Below the pieces are notes generated by a model. The model saw only the letters and a program-made list of their open reading frames with translations. It had not been told where the DNA came from and searched no databases. Shown one piece after another: positions 28,898 to 38,448 of a stretch of 64,000 bases of DNA. The stretch is from JABDQZ01 sp050049775 (GTDB lineage: Bacteria > Pseudomonadota > Gammaproteobacteria > Chromatiales > Chromatiaceae), in contig JASFVP010000011.1 of assembly GCA_050049775.1 (NCBI GenBank), positions 5,009-69,008 of the forward strand. The letters are read 5' to 3'. Every line of letters begins with the position of its first letter. Positions within the stretch are counted from its first letter, which is position 1. Both the position numbers and the translations under genes were made by a program.

Positions 28898-30193
28898 ATG
28901 ACAAGAAAAATCAAACTGGTTGATGAGCTGCAGGACAAGCAGGTTGAGCTGGAAGTGCGTGAAGGCACCGAAGGTCCGCCGGCGATCGATATCACCAGCC
29001 TCTACCGTGACACCGGTATGTTCACTTTTGATCCGGGTTTTGTCAGTACCGCCAGCTGTCACAGCAGCATTACCTATATCGACGGCAATGAAGGCATTCT
29101 GCGTTATCGCGGTTATCCGATCGAGCAGCTGGCTGAGAAAAGCGACTTTCTCGAAGTTGCCTATTTATTACTCTACGGCGAGCTGCCGACGGTGGAACAG
29201 CGGGATACTTTCAATGGTGTGATCATGCACCACACCATGATCAACGAAGCGCTGCTCGAGTTTTTCAAGGGCTTTCATTATGACGCCCATCCGATGGCCA
29301 TGATGGTCGGTGTGACCGGTTCGCTATCGGCCTTCTATCACGACTCCATCGACATTCATAACGAGCGCCACCGCGAAGTCAGTGCGCATCGCATGATCGC
29401 CAAGATGCCGACAATTGCGGCGGCCAGTTACAAGCACAATATTGGCGAGCCGATCATGTATCCGCGCAATGACCTGTCCTACGTCGGCAACTTCCTGCGT
29501 ATGATGTTTGCCACACCCTGCGAAGACTATGAGTTAAGTCCGGTGGCCGAAAAGGCACTCAACTTGTTGTTTATCCTGCACGCCGACCACGAGCAGAATG
29601 CCTCGACATCCACGGTCAGGCTGGCCAGCTCATCGGGCGCCAACCCGTTTGCCTGTATTGCCGCCGGTATCGCCTCGCTGTGGGGGCCGGCGCACGGCGG
29701 TGCCAACGAAGCCGTGCTCGACATGCTGGAGGAAATCGGTGACTCATCCAATATCAGCAAATTCATCGACAAGGCCAAGGACAAGAATGATCCCTTCCGC
29801 CTGATGGGCTTTGGTCATCGCGTTTACAAAAACTACGATCCGCGCGCCAAAATCATCCGCGAGGTCTGTCATGAGGTGCTCAACGAGGTGAACAGCGACG
29901 ATCCGATGTTTGAAATGGCGTTGCGTCTGGAGGAGATCGCGCTGGAAGATGAGTACTTTGTCAAACGCAAGCTGTATCCGAACGTGGACTTTTACTCAGG
30001 CATCATTTATCGCGCGCTTGGCATTCCACGCAATATGTTCACAGTGATGTTCGCGATTGCCCGCACAACCGGCTGGGTGGCGCACTGGATGGAAATGATT
30101 GCCGATCCGAAACAGCGTATCGGCCGGCCACGCCAGATTTATGATGGCCCGGCCAAGCGCGATTACATCCACATCAATCAGCGCGACAAGTAA
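28898..30193 (+). CDS. gltA: Citrate synthase, type II
   Basis: Citrate synthase (431 residues) condenses oxaloacetate and acetyl-CoA at the entry of the TCA cycle. The length and N-terminal domain match the hexameric NADH-regulated type II form. The catalytic histidines are in GPAHGGANEAV and MGFGHRVYKNYDPRA, with the aspartate near NVDFYSGI. It follows mdh by 24 bases and GGGGG lies upstream of ATG 28898, so the two are co-transcribed. Confidence 0.98.
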   Translation: MTRKIKLVDELQDKQVELEVREGTEGPPAIDITSLYRDTGMFTFDPGFVSTASCHSSITYIDGNEGILRYRGYPIEQLAEKSDFLEVAYLLLYGELPTVEQRDTFNGVIMHHTMINEALLEFFKGFHYDAHPMAMMVGVTGSLSAFYHDSIDIHNERHREVSAHRMIAKMPTIAAASYKHNIGEPIMYPRNDLSYVGNFLRMMFATPCEDYELSPVAEKALNLLFILHADHEQNASTSTVRLASSSGANPFACIAAGIASLWGPAHGGANEAVLDMLEEIGDSSNISKFIDKAKDKNDPFRLMGFGHRVYKNYDPRAKIIREVCHEVLNEVNSDDPMFEMALRLEEIALEDEYFVKRKLYPNVDFYSGIIYRALGIPRNMFTVMFAIARTTGWVAHWMEMIADPKQRIGRPRQIYDGPAKRDYIHINQRDK

Positions 30194-30228
30194 ATCTGCA
30201 GCAACGAAATTTCTGCTGCCGGGCGAAG

Positions 30229-32739
30229 CTAGAACAAGCCTTCGTCGACGGGGGCGGTGATGGTCGGGCTGTCACCGGATTTGCTTCCCGTGATCTCGGG
30301 CACCTCGGTTTCGGCCCGTTCGGTCGGCGCATTGCCGGCGCGGAACACTTCAAAAATGGCGTTTCTCTGGCCGGTCGCGGCCAGCTTGCCGGTTTTCGGG
30401 TCGATGCGAATACTGACCATACCGGCCGGCATGCTGGGCGGTTGGTCTGCGGGATAATCCTGTAGCGCCAACTGCATGTAGGAAATCCAGGCGGGCAGGG
30501 CGGCGCGGCCGCCGACTTCGCCACGGCCGAGTTTCTGGTTGGAATCAAAACCGACCCAGACGGTGGTGACGATATTCTGGTTGTAACCGTTAAACCAGGC
30601 GTCGCGCTGGTCGTTGGTGGTGCCGGTTTTACCGGCGAGGTCGTTGCGCTTGAGCACCCGGGCGCGTGTTGCAGTACCACGTGTGATGACATCCTGCATC
30701 ATGGAATACATGATGAAGCGGTTTTCCGCACTGATGACGCGCGGTGCGTATTCCGGTTTGGCAAGTTCTTCTTCCGGCATGGCCGCGGCCATGGTTTCGA
30801 CATCGGAGTTTTCCGCGATAACAGGCGGGGCTTCTGTTGTTTCCGCACTTTCGACCTGCTCGCAATCCTGACACACAATTTTCGGGTTGGCCTCAAATAC
30901 CACACCTTCGGTATTTTTCTCAATTCGGGTCAGCAGGTATGGCTCGATCAGATAACCGCCGTTGGCAAGCACGGCATAACCGCGCGCCATCTGTAACGGT
31001 GTGACGTTGGCGCTGCCCAGCGCTAGTGACAAATCACGCGGTAACTGGTCGGGGTCAAAACCGAATTTGGTGATGTGCTCAATGGCATTGCTGATCCCCA
31101 TGCTGCGCAGCAGGCGAATAGAGACCAGGTTGCGGGATTTGGTTAACGCATAACGCAAACGGGTCGGACCAAAAAATTTGCCGCTGTAGTTTTCCGGTCG
31201 CCATGCGACTTCCAGGCCGGAGTCCTCAAACACCACCGGCGCGTCGTTGATCAGACTGGCGGCGGTAAAGCCGTTTTCCAGAGCTGCCGAATAGATAAAC
31301 GCCTTGAAGCCCGAGCCGGGCTGGCGTTTGGCCTGAGTGATGCGATTGAACTTGGTCTGGTAAAAATCATAACCGCCGACCAGGCTGTTGATGGCGCCGT
31401 TGTTCGGGTCGATGGACACCAGGGCGCCACTGACCTGCGGGATCTGCGCCAGCCGCCAGCTGACAGAGTTGTTGCCTTGCTCGTCCGTAGAGGTTTCCTG
31501 CAGTACCTGCACCAGTGCGGCCGGCGTGACGATTTCAGCAGCCGTTTTGGGTGCTGGTCCGCGATGATCTTCATCGATGTAGGAGCGTGCCCATTCCAGT
31601 CCGGGCCATTCGATGAGAATCGACTCGCCATCGCCGAGATAAACGTTAATGTCCTTTTCGTTGACGTTGGTGACGATGGCGGGTTTCAGGTTGCCAATTC
31701 GGGATGTACGCTTGAGGACTTCATCCATGGCTTGTGTATCGGTGATGATGGCGGCATCCAGCTGTTCACCGATGCCGCGATAACCATGTCGTTTGTCGTA
31801 ATCATTGATTGCCTGGCGCAAGGCGGTGACAGCCTGGTTTTGCAGGCGCGAATCAATCGTGGTGTATGCCGAAAAGCCGCCGGTATAGGTATCGGCGCCA
31901 TATTGTTCAAACAGCCTGGAGCGCACCATTTCGGCCACATAAGGCGCATCGAGTTCAATGTTGGCGGCGTGTGGCGCTGCAGTGACTTCGGCAATTCTGG
32001 CCAGTTGATGCTCGCTGCTGTTGATCATGCCAAGTTCCAGCATGCGGTCGAGTACGTAATTGCGTCGGATGACGGCACGCTGCGGATTGGTGATCGGGTT
32101 GTAACTGGAGGGCGCTTTCGGCAGGCCGGCGATCATGGCGATTTCCGGCAAGGTCAGCTCTCTAACCGTTTTTCCATAATAAACCTGGGCGGCGGCGCCG
32201 ACGCCGTAAGCGCGATGTCCTAGATAGATCTTGTTGAGGTACAGTGTCAGTACGTCTTCCTTACTGAGCTCTCGATCAATTTTCAGCGCCAGGAAAATTT
32301 CATTGATCTTGCGTAAATAGGTTTTCTTTTTGCTCAAGAAGAAATTGCGCGCGACCTGCATGGTGATGGTGCTGCCGCCCTGTTTCTTTTTACCGGTCAA
32401 TGCCAACTGTACTGCGGCGCGCATTAAACCCTGGTAATCGACGCCAGGATGTTCGTAAAAACGATCGTCTTCGGCGGCCAGAAACGCCTGGCGCAGACGC
32501 ACCGGAAAATCGTTGAATGTCAGTGGAATGCGCCTTTTTTCCCCGTATTCTGAGATCAACAACCCATCTTTGGAATAAATCCTGAGCGGGACTTGAAGTT
32601 GTACATCTTTCAGACTATCAATAGATGGCAAATTGGGCTTTAGGTAAAAGTAGACGCCGCCAATTGCGATTGCGGCCAGCGCAGCGCCAAAGATTCCAAG
32701 CAGCAGAAAAATTTTTATCAGTTTGGCGAGGCGCTTCAT
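30229..32739 (-). CDS. mrcA: Penicillin-binding protein 1A
   Basis: A bifunctional peptidoglycan glycosyltransferase/transpeptidase (836 residues), type II membrane protein with one N-terminal helix (about 10-32). The GT51 domain has AEDDRFYEHPGVD with the catalytic glutamate and GGSTITMQVARN. An OB-like insert follows. The transpeptidase has serine in GSGFKAF (SxxK), SRN (SxN) and AGKTGTTND (KTG). It is divergent from pilM, the standard gammaproteobacterial arrangement. Confidence 0.97.
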   Translation of the reverse strand: MKRLAKLIKIFLLLGIFGAALAAIAIGGVYFYLKPNLPSIDSLKDVQLQVPLRIYSKDGLLISEYGEKRRIPLTFNDFPVRLRQAFLAAEDDRFYEHPGVDYQGLMRAAVQLALTGKKKQGGSTITMQVARNFFLSKKKTYLRKINEIFLALKIDRELSKEDVLTLYLNKIYLGHRAYGVGAAAQVYYGKTVRELTLPEIAMIAGLPKAPSSYNPITNPQRAVIRRNYVLDRMLELGMINSSEHQLARIAEVTAAPHAANIELDAPYVAEMVRSRLFEQYGADTYTGGFSAYTTIDSRLQNQAVTALRQAINDYDKRHGYRGIGEQLDAAIITDTQAMDEVLKRTSRIGNLKPAIVTNVNEKDINVYLGDGESILIEWPGLEWARSYIDEDHRGPAPKTAAEIVTPAALVQVLQETSTDEQGNNSVSWRLAQIPQVSGALVSIDPNNGAINSLVGGYDFYQTKFNRITQAKRQPGSGFKAFIYSAALENGFTAASLINDAPVVFEDSGLEVAWRPENYSGKFFGPTRLRYALTKSRNLVSIRLLRSMGISNAIEHITKFGFDPDQLPRDLSLALGSANVTPLQMARGYAVLANGGYLIEPYLLTRIEKNTEGVVFEANPKIVCQDCEQVESAETTEAPPVIAENSDVETMAAAMPEEELAKPEYAPRVISAENRFIMYSMMQDVITRGTATRARVLKRNDLAGKTGTTNDQRDAWFNGYNQNIVTTVWVGFDSNQKLGRGEVGGRAALPAWISYMQLALQDYPADQPPSMPAGMVSIRIDPKTGKLAATGQRNAIFEVFRAGNAPTERAETEVPEITGSKSGDSPTITAPVDEGLF

Positions 32740-32834
32740 AGGGCTTTTTCAGGCATAAGAGTTAAAGTTTTAAAAATGCGCGTCGCTATACTAGCAGAAG
32801 CACATTGCGCGACTTAGCAATTTTTGAAAAATGT

Positions 32835-32864
32835 TTCACAAAATTCCATTTATTGCTATATAGT
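32835..32864 (+). promoter_or_regulatory. Probable promoter of pilMNOPQ
   Basis: TTCACA (32835-32840) and TATAGT (32859-32864) are 18 bases apart in an AT-rich gap between mrcA and pilM. The predicted start near 32871 leaves about 60 bases before pilM ATG 32932. Confidence 0.55.
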
Positions 32865-32931
32865 TAGTCATCGAACTTAAGTAAAATTCTAAGAATTGCG
32901 TCTAACGCAAGGAAATTACAAAGGGAAATTC

Positions 32932-34008
32932 ATGTTCCTGTTTGGTCGAAAATCATCTTCCATGTTGGGGCTGGATATCAGCTCAACTGCAGTCAAATTG
33001 CTGGAGCTGAGCCAGACCAGTGGTGGACGCAATGGCATGCAGTATCGGGTCGAAAGTTATGGTGTTGAGCCATTACCGGCGGATTCTGTGGTCGAAAAAA
33101 ATATCGCTGACGTCGACGCTGTTGGTCAGGCGGTAAAAAACGTACTCAAGCGTTCCGGTAGCAAGGCCAAACGCGCTGCGGTTGCCGTGGCCGGTTCCGC
33201 CGTGATCACCAAAATCATCTCCATGCCTGCTTCCCTTTCTGACAAGGAAATGGACGCCCAGATCCAGTTGGAAGCGGATCAATATATTCCGTATCCGCTG
33301 GAAGAAGTCAATCTCGATTATGAAGTGCTGGGTCCGTCCGACAAGAATGCCGAAATGGTCGATGTGCTGCTGGCAGCTTCTCGTAGTGAAAATGTCGACG
33401 ACCGTGTAGCCGCGCTGGAGCTGGCCGGACTGAAGGCGGCTATCGTGGACGTCGAAGCCTATGCAATGGAAAACGCCTGTGTCCAGCTGGCCAGTCAATG
33501 GCCGGATGGTGGCAAGGAACTGACCGTCGCCATTGCCGATGTTGGTGCCACAACCACAACACTCAATGTATTGCACGATGGCCGTATCATTTATACACGT
33601 GAACAGAACTTCGGCGGCAAGCAGTTGACCGAGGAAATCCAGCGTCGCTACGGCTTGTCCAATGAAGAGGCCGGCATGGCCAAACGCCAGGGTGGCTTGC
33701 CGGACAATTACATTCCGGAAGTACTTGACCCGTTCAAGGAAGCTATGGTGCAGCAGGTCAGCCGTTCACTGCAGTTTTTCTATTCGGCCAGTGCTTTCAG
33801 TGAGGTCGACATGATCGTCATGGCTGGTGGCAGCTCCTCGATACCGGGCGTTGATGAACTGGTTGAACGCAAGTTGGGCGTATCGACATCGATCGCCAAC
33901 CCTTTTGCCAATATGTCAGTAGCGCCTAAGGTTAAGGCGCAAAGCCTGAGTAATGATGCCCCTGCGTTAATGATTGCGTGTGGTCTGGCATTGAGGAGTT
34001 TCGACTGA
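32932..34008 (+). CDS. pilM: Type IV pilus assembly protein PilM
   Basis: A 358-residue actin-like ATPase on the cytoplasmic face of the type IV pilus machine, binding the N-terminus of PilN. The actin-fold nucleotide motifs are visible: MLGLDISSTAVKLLEL near the N-terminus, AIADVGATTTTLNVL in the middle and VMAGGSSSIPGVDEL near the C-terminus. ATG 32932 is preferred over an upstream TTG (32896) because AAAGGGA lies directly before it. The stop overlaps the pilN start. Confidence 0.97.
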   Translation: MFLFGRKSSSMLGLDISSTAVKLLELSQTSGGRNGMQYRVESYGVEPLPADSVVEKNIADVDAVGQAVKNVLKRSGSKAKRAAVAVAGSAVITKIISMPASLSDKEMDAQIQLEADQYIPYPLEEVNLDYEVLGPSDKNAEMVDVLLAASRSENVDDRVAALELAGLKAAIVDVEAYAMENACVQLASQWPDGGKELTVAIADVGATTTTLNVLHDGRIIYTREQNFGGKQLTEEIQRRYGLSNEEAGMAKRQGGLPDNYIPEVLDPFKEAMVQQVSRSLQFFYSASAFSEVDMIVMAGGSSSIPGVDELVERKLGVSTSIANPFANMSVAPKVKAQSLSNDAPALMIACGLALRSFD

Positions 34009-34568
34009 TGGCGCATATCAATCTGCTTCCATGGCGTGAAGAGTTACGCAAGAAAAAGTTACAGGATTTTCTGGTCATGCTGGTTTCCGGTGTTGTTTTG
34101 ACCGGAGTCGTGATGGGTGGCTGGCATTTGCAGAATGAAGAAATCCTGCGCTATCAAAAAAGCCGTAATGATTACTTGAAGCGTGAGATTGCCTCAGTTG
34201 AGGAGAGAATCCGCGAAATCGATGAGCTTGAGAGAACCAAATCACAACTGCTTTCTAGAATGAATGTGATCCAGCAGTTACAGAGTAGCCGGCCTTTGAT
34301 TGTGTGGCTGATGGACGAGATCGTAACGACTTTGCCCGAAGGAGCATTTCTTACCAAGGTTGTACAGAGTGGCAACCGCGTTGACTTTGAGGGGCGGGCG
34401 CAGTCGAATGCACGCGTCTCGTCCTATATGCGCAATATCGAAAATACCAAATGGCTTAATAGTCCAAGCCTGAAGATCATCCAGAATAAGGATAAAACCG
34501 ATACCGGCCTCAGCCACTTCCAGCTATCTGCCAGTCAGACCGTGGTTAAAGAGGGAGATGAGCAATGA
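34008..34568 (+). CDS. pilN: Type IV pilus assembly protein PilN
   Basis: PilN (186 residues) is an inner-membrane protein whose cytoplasmic N-terminus INLLPWREE binds PilM. A single membrane helix lies at about residues 22-42, followed by a coiled coil and a periplasmic ferredoxin-like domain that pairs with PilO. The start ATG shares its A with the TGA of pilM, so the two are translationally coupled. Confidence 0.96.
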   Translation: MAHINLLPWREELRKKKLQDFLVMLVSGVVLTGVVMGGWHLQNEEILRYQKSRNDYLKREIASVEERIREIDELERTKSQLLSRMNVIQQLQSSRPLIVWLMDEIVTTLPEGAFLTKVVQSGNRVDFEGRAQSNARVSSYMRNIENTKWLNSPSLKIIQNKDKTDTGLSHFQLSASQTVVKEGDEQ

Positions 34569-35176
34569 ATCTGGAAGAGCTGAACGAACTTGATCTGAAT
34601 GACATCGGCGAGTTTCCGCTGGTTGTAAAACTGATTCTGGTCTCGATTCTCTGCATAGGCATTGGTGTAGCGGTTTATTATTACGACATTCAGGAGCAGT
34701 TTGCCAAGCAGGATAGAGCCGAGGCGGAAGAAAGAGATTTGCGTCAGGATTTTGAAATCAAACAGGCCAAGGCGGTCAATCTGGAAAAATACAAACAGCA
34801 ACTCGAGGAGATGAAGGAAACCTTTGGTGCGATGTTGAGGCAATTGCCAGACAAGACCGAAGTGGCGGACTTGCTTGTAGACGTTTCGCAGACCGGGCTG
34901 GCGGCCGGGCTGGAGTTTGAGTTGTTCCAGCCGCAAAGCGAAGTGCCCAAAGAGTTCTATGCCGAGTTGCCGATCAGTATCAAGGTGCATGGCCAGTATC
35001 ACGAATTTGGTGAATTTATTAGTGGATTGGCGGCTTTGCCGCGAATTGTCACTATCCATGATATTACCATCACTCCTTTGGGGGGCGATAGGAACAGCCC
35101 AACAGCATCACAACAGCTTCAGTTACAGGCCACGGCCAAAACCTATCGTTATCTCGACGAGGATGCCGGCCAATGA
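34565..35176 (+). CDS. pilO: Type IV pilus assembly protein PilO
   Basis: PilO (203 residues) forms the periplasmic alignment complex with PilN and PilP between the inner membrane and the secretin. A short cytoplasmic part is followed by one membrane helix (about 22-42), a coiled coil (50-95) and a periplasmic domain. The start overlaps the pilN stop by four bases (ATGA). Confidence 0.96.
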   Translation: MNLEELNELDLNDIGEFPLVVKLILVSILCIGIGVAVYYYDIQEQFAKQDRAEAEERDLRQDFEIKQAKAVNLEKYKQQLEEMKETFGAMLRQLPDKTEVADLLVDVSQTGLAAGLEFELFQPQSEVPKEFYAELPISIKVHGQYHEFGEFISGLAALPRIVTIHDITITPLGGDRNSPTASQQLQLQATAKTYRYLDEDAGQ

Positions 35177-35694
35177 AAACTCGTGTATTTGTACCCATTT
35201 TGTTGAGTTCTCTGCTGGTTGCCTGTTCCAGTAATGACATGAGTGATCTGCGTGCTTTTGTTGAAGAGGTCAAGCAGAGGCCGCCTGGCCGTATTGAGCC
35301 GTTACCGGAGATCAAGGAAGTCGAAACACACACGTATTTATCTGCATCGTTGCGAAACCCGTTTGCACCGGAACAGGCAGAAGAAACGCAAAGCAGCACT
35401 GTGGCTTCCAATGGCCTGATGCCGGATTTCAATCGCCGCAAGGAAGAGCTGGAAGCCTTTCCGCTGGACTCTTTGCGTATGGTAGGCACCCTTGGGCAGG
35501 GCGAGTCTACCTGGGGACTGATCAAGACCAATGATGGCACGATTTATCGGGTCAAGCCTGGAAATCACATGGGGCAAAATTACGGCAGGATTGATCGCAT
35601 ATTTGAAGAAAAGGTGGAGTTGACCGAAATCATCCAGGACGGTCAGGGTGGCTATATCGAGCGTCAGGCGACACTGGCTCTTGGAGAGGAATGA
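35173..35694 (+). CDS. pilP: Type IV pilus assembly lipoprotein PilP
   Basis: PilP (173 residues) is an inner-membrane lipoprotein linking PilNO to the secretin PilQ. The signal peptide ends with a lipobox at LLVAC (Cys about 17). The C-terminal beta-sandwich has LRMVGTLGQG and YRVKPGNHMGQNYGRI, the features that contact PilQ. The start overlaps the pilO stop by four bases. Confidence 0.96.
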   Translation: MKTRVFVPILLSSLLVACSSNDMSDLRAFVEEVKQRPPGRIEPLPEIKEVETHTYLSASLRNPFAPEQAEETQSSTVASNGLMPDFNRRKEELEAFPLDSLRMVGTLGQGESTWGLIKTNDGTIYRVKPGNHMGQNYGRIDRIFEEKVELTEIIQDGQGGYIERQATLALGEE

Positions 35695-35710
35695 AACCGA
35701 GGACTATAGA

Positions 35711-37846
35711 ATGACTAGAGTAAATTTTTCCGCGTCAGGGCTTTCACGGAAACTTTTCGCCATATTGGCGATTGTCCTGATTCTGCCTCTTCAAGCGATA
35801 GCCAATACCTTGCAAGACATCAGTTATTCTGCCTTGCCAGGCAACAGTGTGCAGGTTGTGCTTACGCTACAGGACCCGATTGAAATGCCGGCCAGTTTTT
35901 CAACGGATAATCCGGCGCGTATCGCGATTGATCTTGAGAATACAGAAAGTGCATTGCAGAAGAAAACCCAGACTATCGGCGTCGGTATGGCGCGCTCGGT
36001 GACTGCGATCCAGGCCGGTAACAAGACCCGTGTTGTGTTAAATCTGGTTTCTGCCGTAAAACATGAAATCAAAACCGATGACAATCGAATTGTCGTCAAT
36101 ATCGGTGGTGGTGCCGGTGCCGGTGCCGCTACGGTTAATACACAGCAGACTGCAGAGGCTTCTTTGATGACGGATAGCAGCAGCAATATCGCTGCCATTG
36201 ATTTTCGTCGAGGTGACGATGGTAAGGGTGAGGTTATTGTCAAACTGTCGGATCCGAATGCTGTGGTGGATATGCGTTCGGAAGGTGGTAATCTGGTGCT
36301 TGAAGTGATTGAAACCAGATTGCCGGAAGAGCTGGCGCGCAAGCTGGATGTGTCTGATTTTGCCACGCCAGTGCAAAGCATTGAAACCCGCTCAAGTGGT
36401 AACAATGTGCGTATCGAAATAGTCGCGATTGGTGACTATGATCATCTTGCTTATCAGCTGGACGATTCCTATGTGCTCGAAGTGCGGCCGTTGACTCGCC
36501 AGGAACTGGAAAAACTTCAGCAGGAGAGGCGCGTATTTAGTGGTGAGCGATTATCGCTGAATTTCCAGGACATTGAGGTACGCTCGGTATTGCAATTGTT
36601 GGCCGATTTTACTGAGTTAAATATGGTAGTCAGTGATTCAGTGAGTGGAAATCTGACGCTGAGACTCAAAAACGTTCCCTGGGACCAGGCGCTAGATATC
36701 ATCCTCAAAACCAAAGGTCTATCCATGCGCAAGAATGAAAACGTTGTTCTCATCGCGCCGACCCAGGAAATCACAAAATGGGAAAAGGATGAACTCGAAT
36801 CGCAAAAACAGATTGAGGAGCTAGCCCCGCTACGTATGGAAATCGTGCGCATCAACTATTCGAATGCCGAAGATGTTGCGCAGTTGTTACGATCCAGTGG
36901 AGTAGATACGGGTACCGTAAGCAGTACGTCCCGTGATCCGGTATCGGCGAGTTCTTCAAGCGCATCGACTGTTAATTTATTGTCATCCAGGGGTGAGATC
37001 ACGGTAGATACCAGAACCAACAGCTTGTTGATTATGGAAACAGCGGAACGTCTGGCCAATATCCGTGAACTGATCGCTCAGCTGGATGTGCCGGTTCCAC
37101 AGGTGATGATTGAATCGCGCATTGTGGTTGCCAATAATGATTATGCCAAGGATATTGGTGCCAGATTGGGGGCCAGCCTTGATGAGCCTTTCAAGGAAGG
37201 CATCCTGGGCAATTCCACACTGGATGTTAGTGGCGCCCTTGCCGGTGACTTACTTGTGAACTTGCCACAGACTTTGGCACAAGGCAGTGGTGGTGCGATT
37301 GACCTTGTGCTGGCGCGTGTTGGTTCACATGTTTTGTCACTGGAATTGACCGCAATGCAGCAGGAAGGTAAGGGAGAGATCATTTCCAGTCCGCGCCTAA
37401 TTACCGCTGACCAGAGCCGGGCGACCATCAAGCAGGGTGTGGAGATTCCCTATCAAGAGGCTTCCTCAAGTGGTGCAACTACGGTGTCTTTCAAGGAGGC
37501 TGTATTGCAACTGGATGTGACCCCACACATTACGCCAGATGATCGTGTGAAAATGGATCTTGTGATTTCCAAGGATAGCCCGGACTTTTCTCGAGCTGTA
37601 TTAAATGTTCCACCGGTGGATACGCGTGAAATCCAGACCACGGTGCTGGTTGATAATGGTGAGACCGTTGTGTTGGGTGGTGTGTTTGAACGCACCAAAA
37701 CAAACAATACTAATCGAGTGCCGTTTTTCGGTGATCTGCCTTACGTCGGCTTCATGTTCAAACAAGAACAGGTCAATGACGAAAACAGCGAGCTATTGAT
37801 CTTCGTAACCCCCAAGATTCTCAAGGAAACTCTGACGCTTAACTAG
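35711..37846 (+). CDS. pilQ: Type IV pilus secretin PilQ
   Basis: PilQ (711 residues) forms the outer-membrane pore for pilus extrusion. A signal peptide ends near residue 30 (LQAIA). Two AMIN peptidoglycan-binding domains (about 35-260), an STN/N-type domain, an N1 domain (about 380-470 with a Ser-rich linker) and the C-terminal secretin domain follow, including VPFFGDLPYVGFMFK. ATG 35711 is chosen because it begins a normal signal peptide; an in-frame earlier start at 35648 lies inside pilP. Confidence 0.97.
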   Translation: MTRVNFSASGLSRKLFAILAIVLILPLQAIANTLQDISYSALPGNSVQVVLTLQDPIEMPASFSTDNPARIAIDLENTESALQKKTQTIGVGMARSVTAIQAGNKTRVVLNLVSAVKHEIKTDDNRIVVNIGGGAGAGAATVNTQQTAEASLMTDSSSNIAAIDFRRGDDGKGEVIVKLSDPNAVVDMRSEGGNLVLEVIETRLPEELARKLDVSDFATPVQSIETRSSGNNVRIEIVAIGDYDHLAYQLDDSYVLEVRPLTRQELEKLQQERRVFSGERLSLNFQDIEVRSVLQLLADFTELNMVVSDSVSGNLTLRLKNVPWDQALDIILKTKGLSMRKNENVVLIAPTQEITKWEKDELESQKQIEELAPLRMEIVRINYSNAEDVAQLLRSSGVDTGTVSSTSRDPVSASSSSASTVNLLSSRGEITVDTRTNSLLIMETAERLANIRELIAQLDVPVPQVMIESRIVVANNDYAKDIGARLGASLDEPFKEGILGNSTLDVSGALAGDLLVNLPQTLAQGSGGAIDLVLARVGSHVLSLELTAMQQEGKGEIISSPRLITADQSRATIKQGVEIPYQEASSSGATTVSFKEAVLQLDVTPHITPDDRVKMDLVISKDSPDFSRAVLNVPPVDTREIQTTVLVDNGETVVLGGVFERTKTNNTNRVPFFGDLPYVGFMFKQEQVNDENSELLIFVTPKILKETLTLN

Positions 37847-37868
37847 TATAACGATAAAGAAATTAATT

Positions 37869-37905
37869 AAGCCGGTTACGGGAATACCCGTAGCCGGTTT
37901 TTTTT
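37869..37905 (+). terminator. Rho-independent terminator of the pil operon
   Basis: An imperfect stem with the ACGGG/CCCGT core and flanking GCCGG/CCGG pairs closes around a four-base loop (AATA) and ends in T8. It separates pilQ from aroK. Confidence 0.85.
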
Positions 37906-37926
37906 GTCTGTCGTATCATTGCGGAC

Positions 37927-38445
37927 ATGAAACGTCCAACTAAAGTATTTCTTATCGGCCCCATGGGGGCCGGGAAAAGCACAATCGGAAAACAACTTGC
38001 CTCGACACTGGGCCTGAATTTTATCGACAGCGACAACGTGATTCGCGAGCGCACCGGCGTTGATATTGCGACCATTTTTGAATACGAGGGTGAAGCGGGT
38101 TTTCGCAAGCGCGAATCTAAAGTGATAGAAGAGCTCACCCAGGAAGATAATATCGTTCTGGCTACCGGTGGTGGCGCTGTGACCATTCCGGAAACGGCTA
38201 ACTTTCTCGCCTCGCGCGGTTTTGTGGTGTATCTGCATTGTTCGCCGGATCAGCAGTACGAAAGAACCATTCATGACAAGGCGCGTCCTCTGATTCAGAC
38301 GGATGATCCCAGGGCCACCCTGGAGCAACTCATGGAGGTGCGCGAGCCCCTGTACCGGGAAGTGGCCGACCTGGTGGTGACGACAGAAAAAAGAAGCGCT
38401 GCCAGTGTCACCAAAGAAATCGTGCAATATTTTGACGAGAACTGA
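37927..38445 (+). CDS. aroK: Shikimate kinase
   Basis: AroK (172 residues) phosphorylates shikimate in aromatic amino acid synthesis. The P-loop is GPMGAGKS (11-18). Shikimate-binding residues are in IDSDNVIRERTG and the GGGAV motif (ATGGGAVTIP), with the lid region KARPLIQTDDP. It is followed three bases later by aroB. Confidence 0.97.
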   Translation: MKRPTKVFLIGPMGAGKSTIGKQLASTLGLNFIDSDNVIRERTGVDIATIFEYEGEAGFRKRESKVIEELTQEDNIVLATGGGAVTIPETANFLASRGFVVYLHCSPDQQYERTIHDKARPLIQTDDPRATLEQLMEVREPLYREVADLVVTTEKRSAASVTKEIVQYFDEN

Positions 38446-38448
38446 TGC

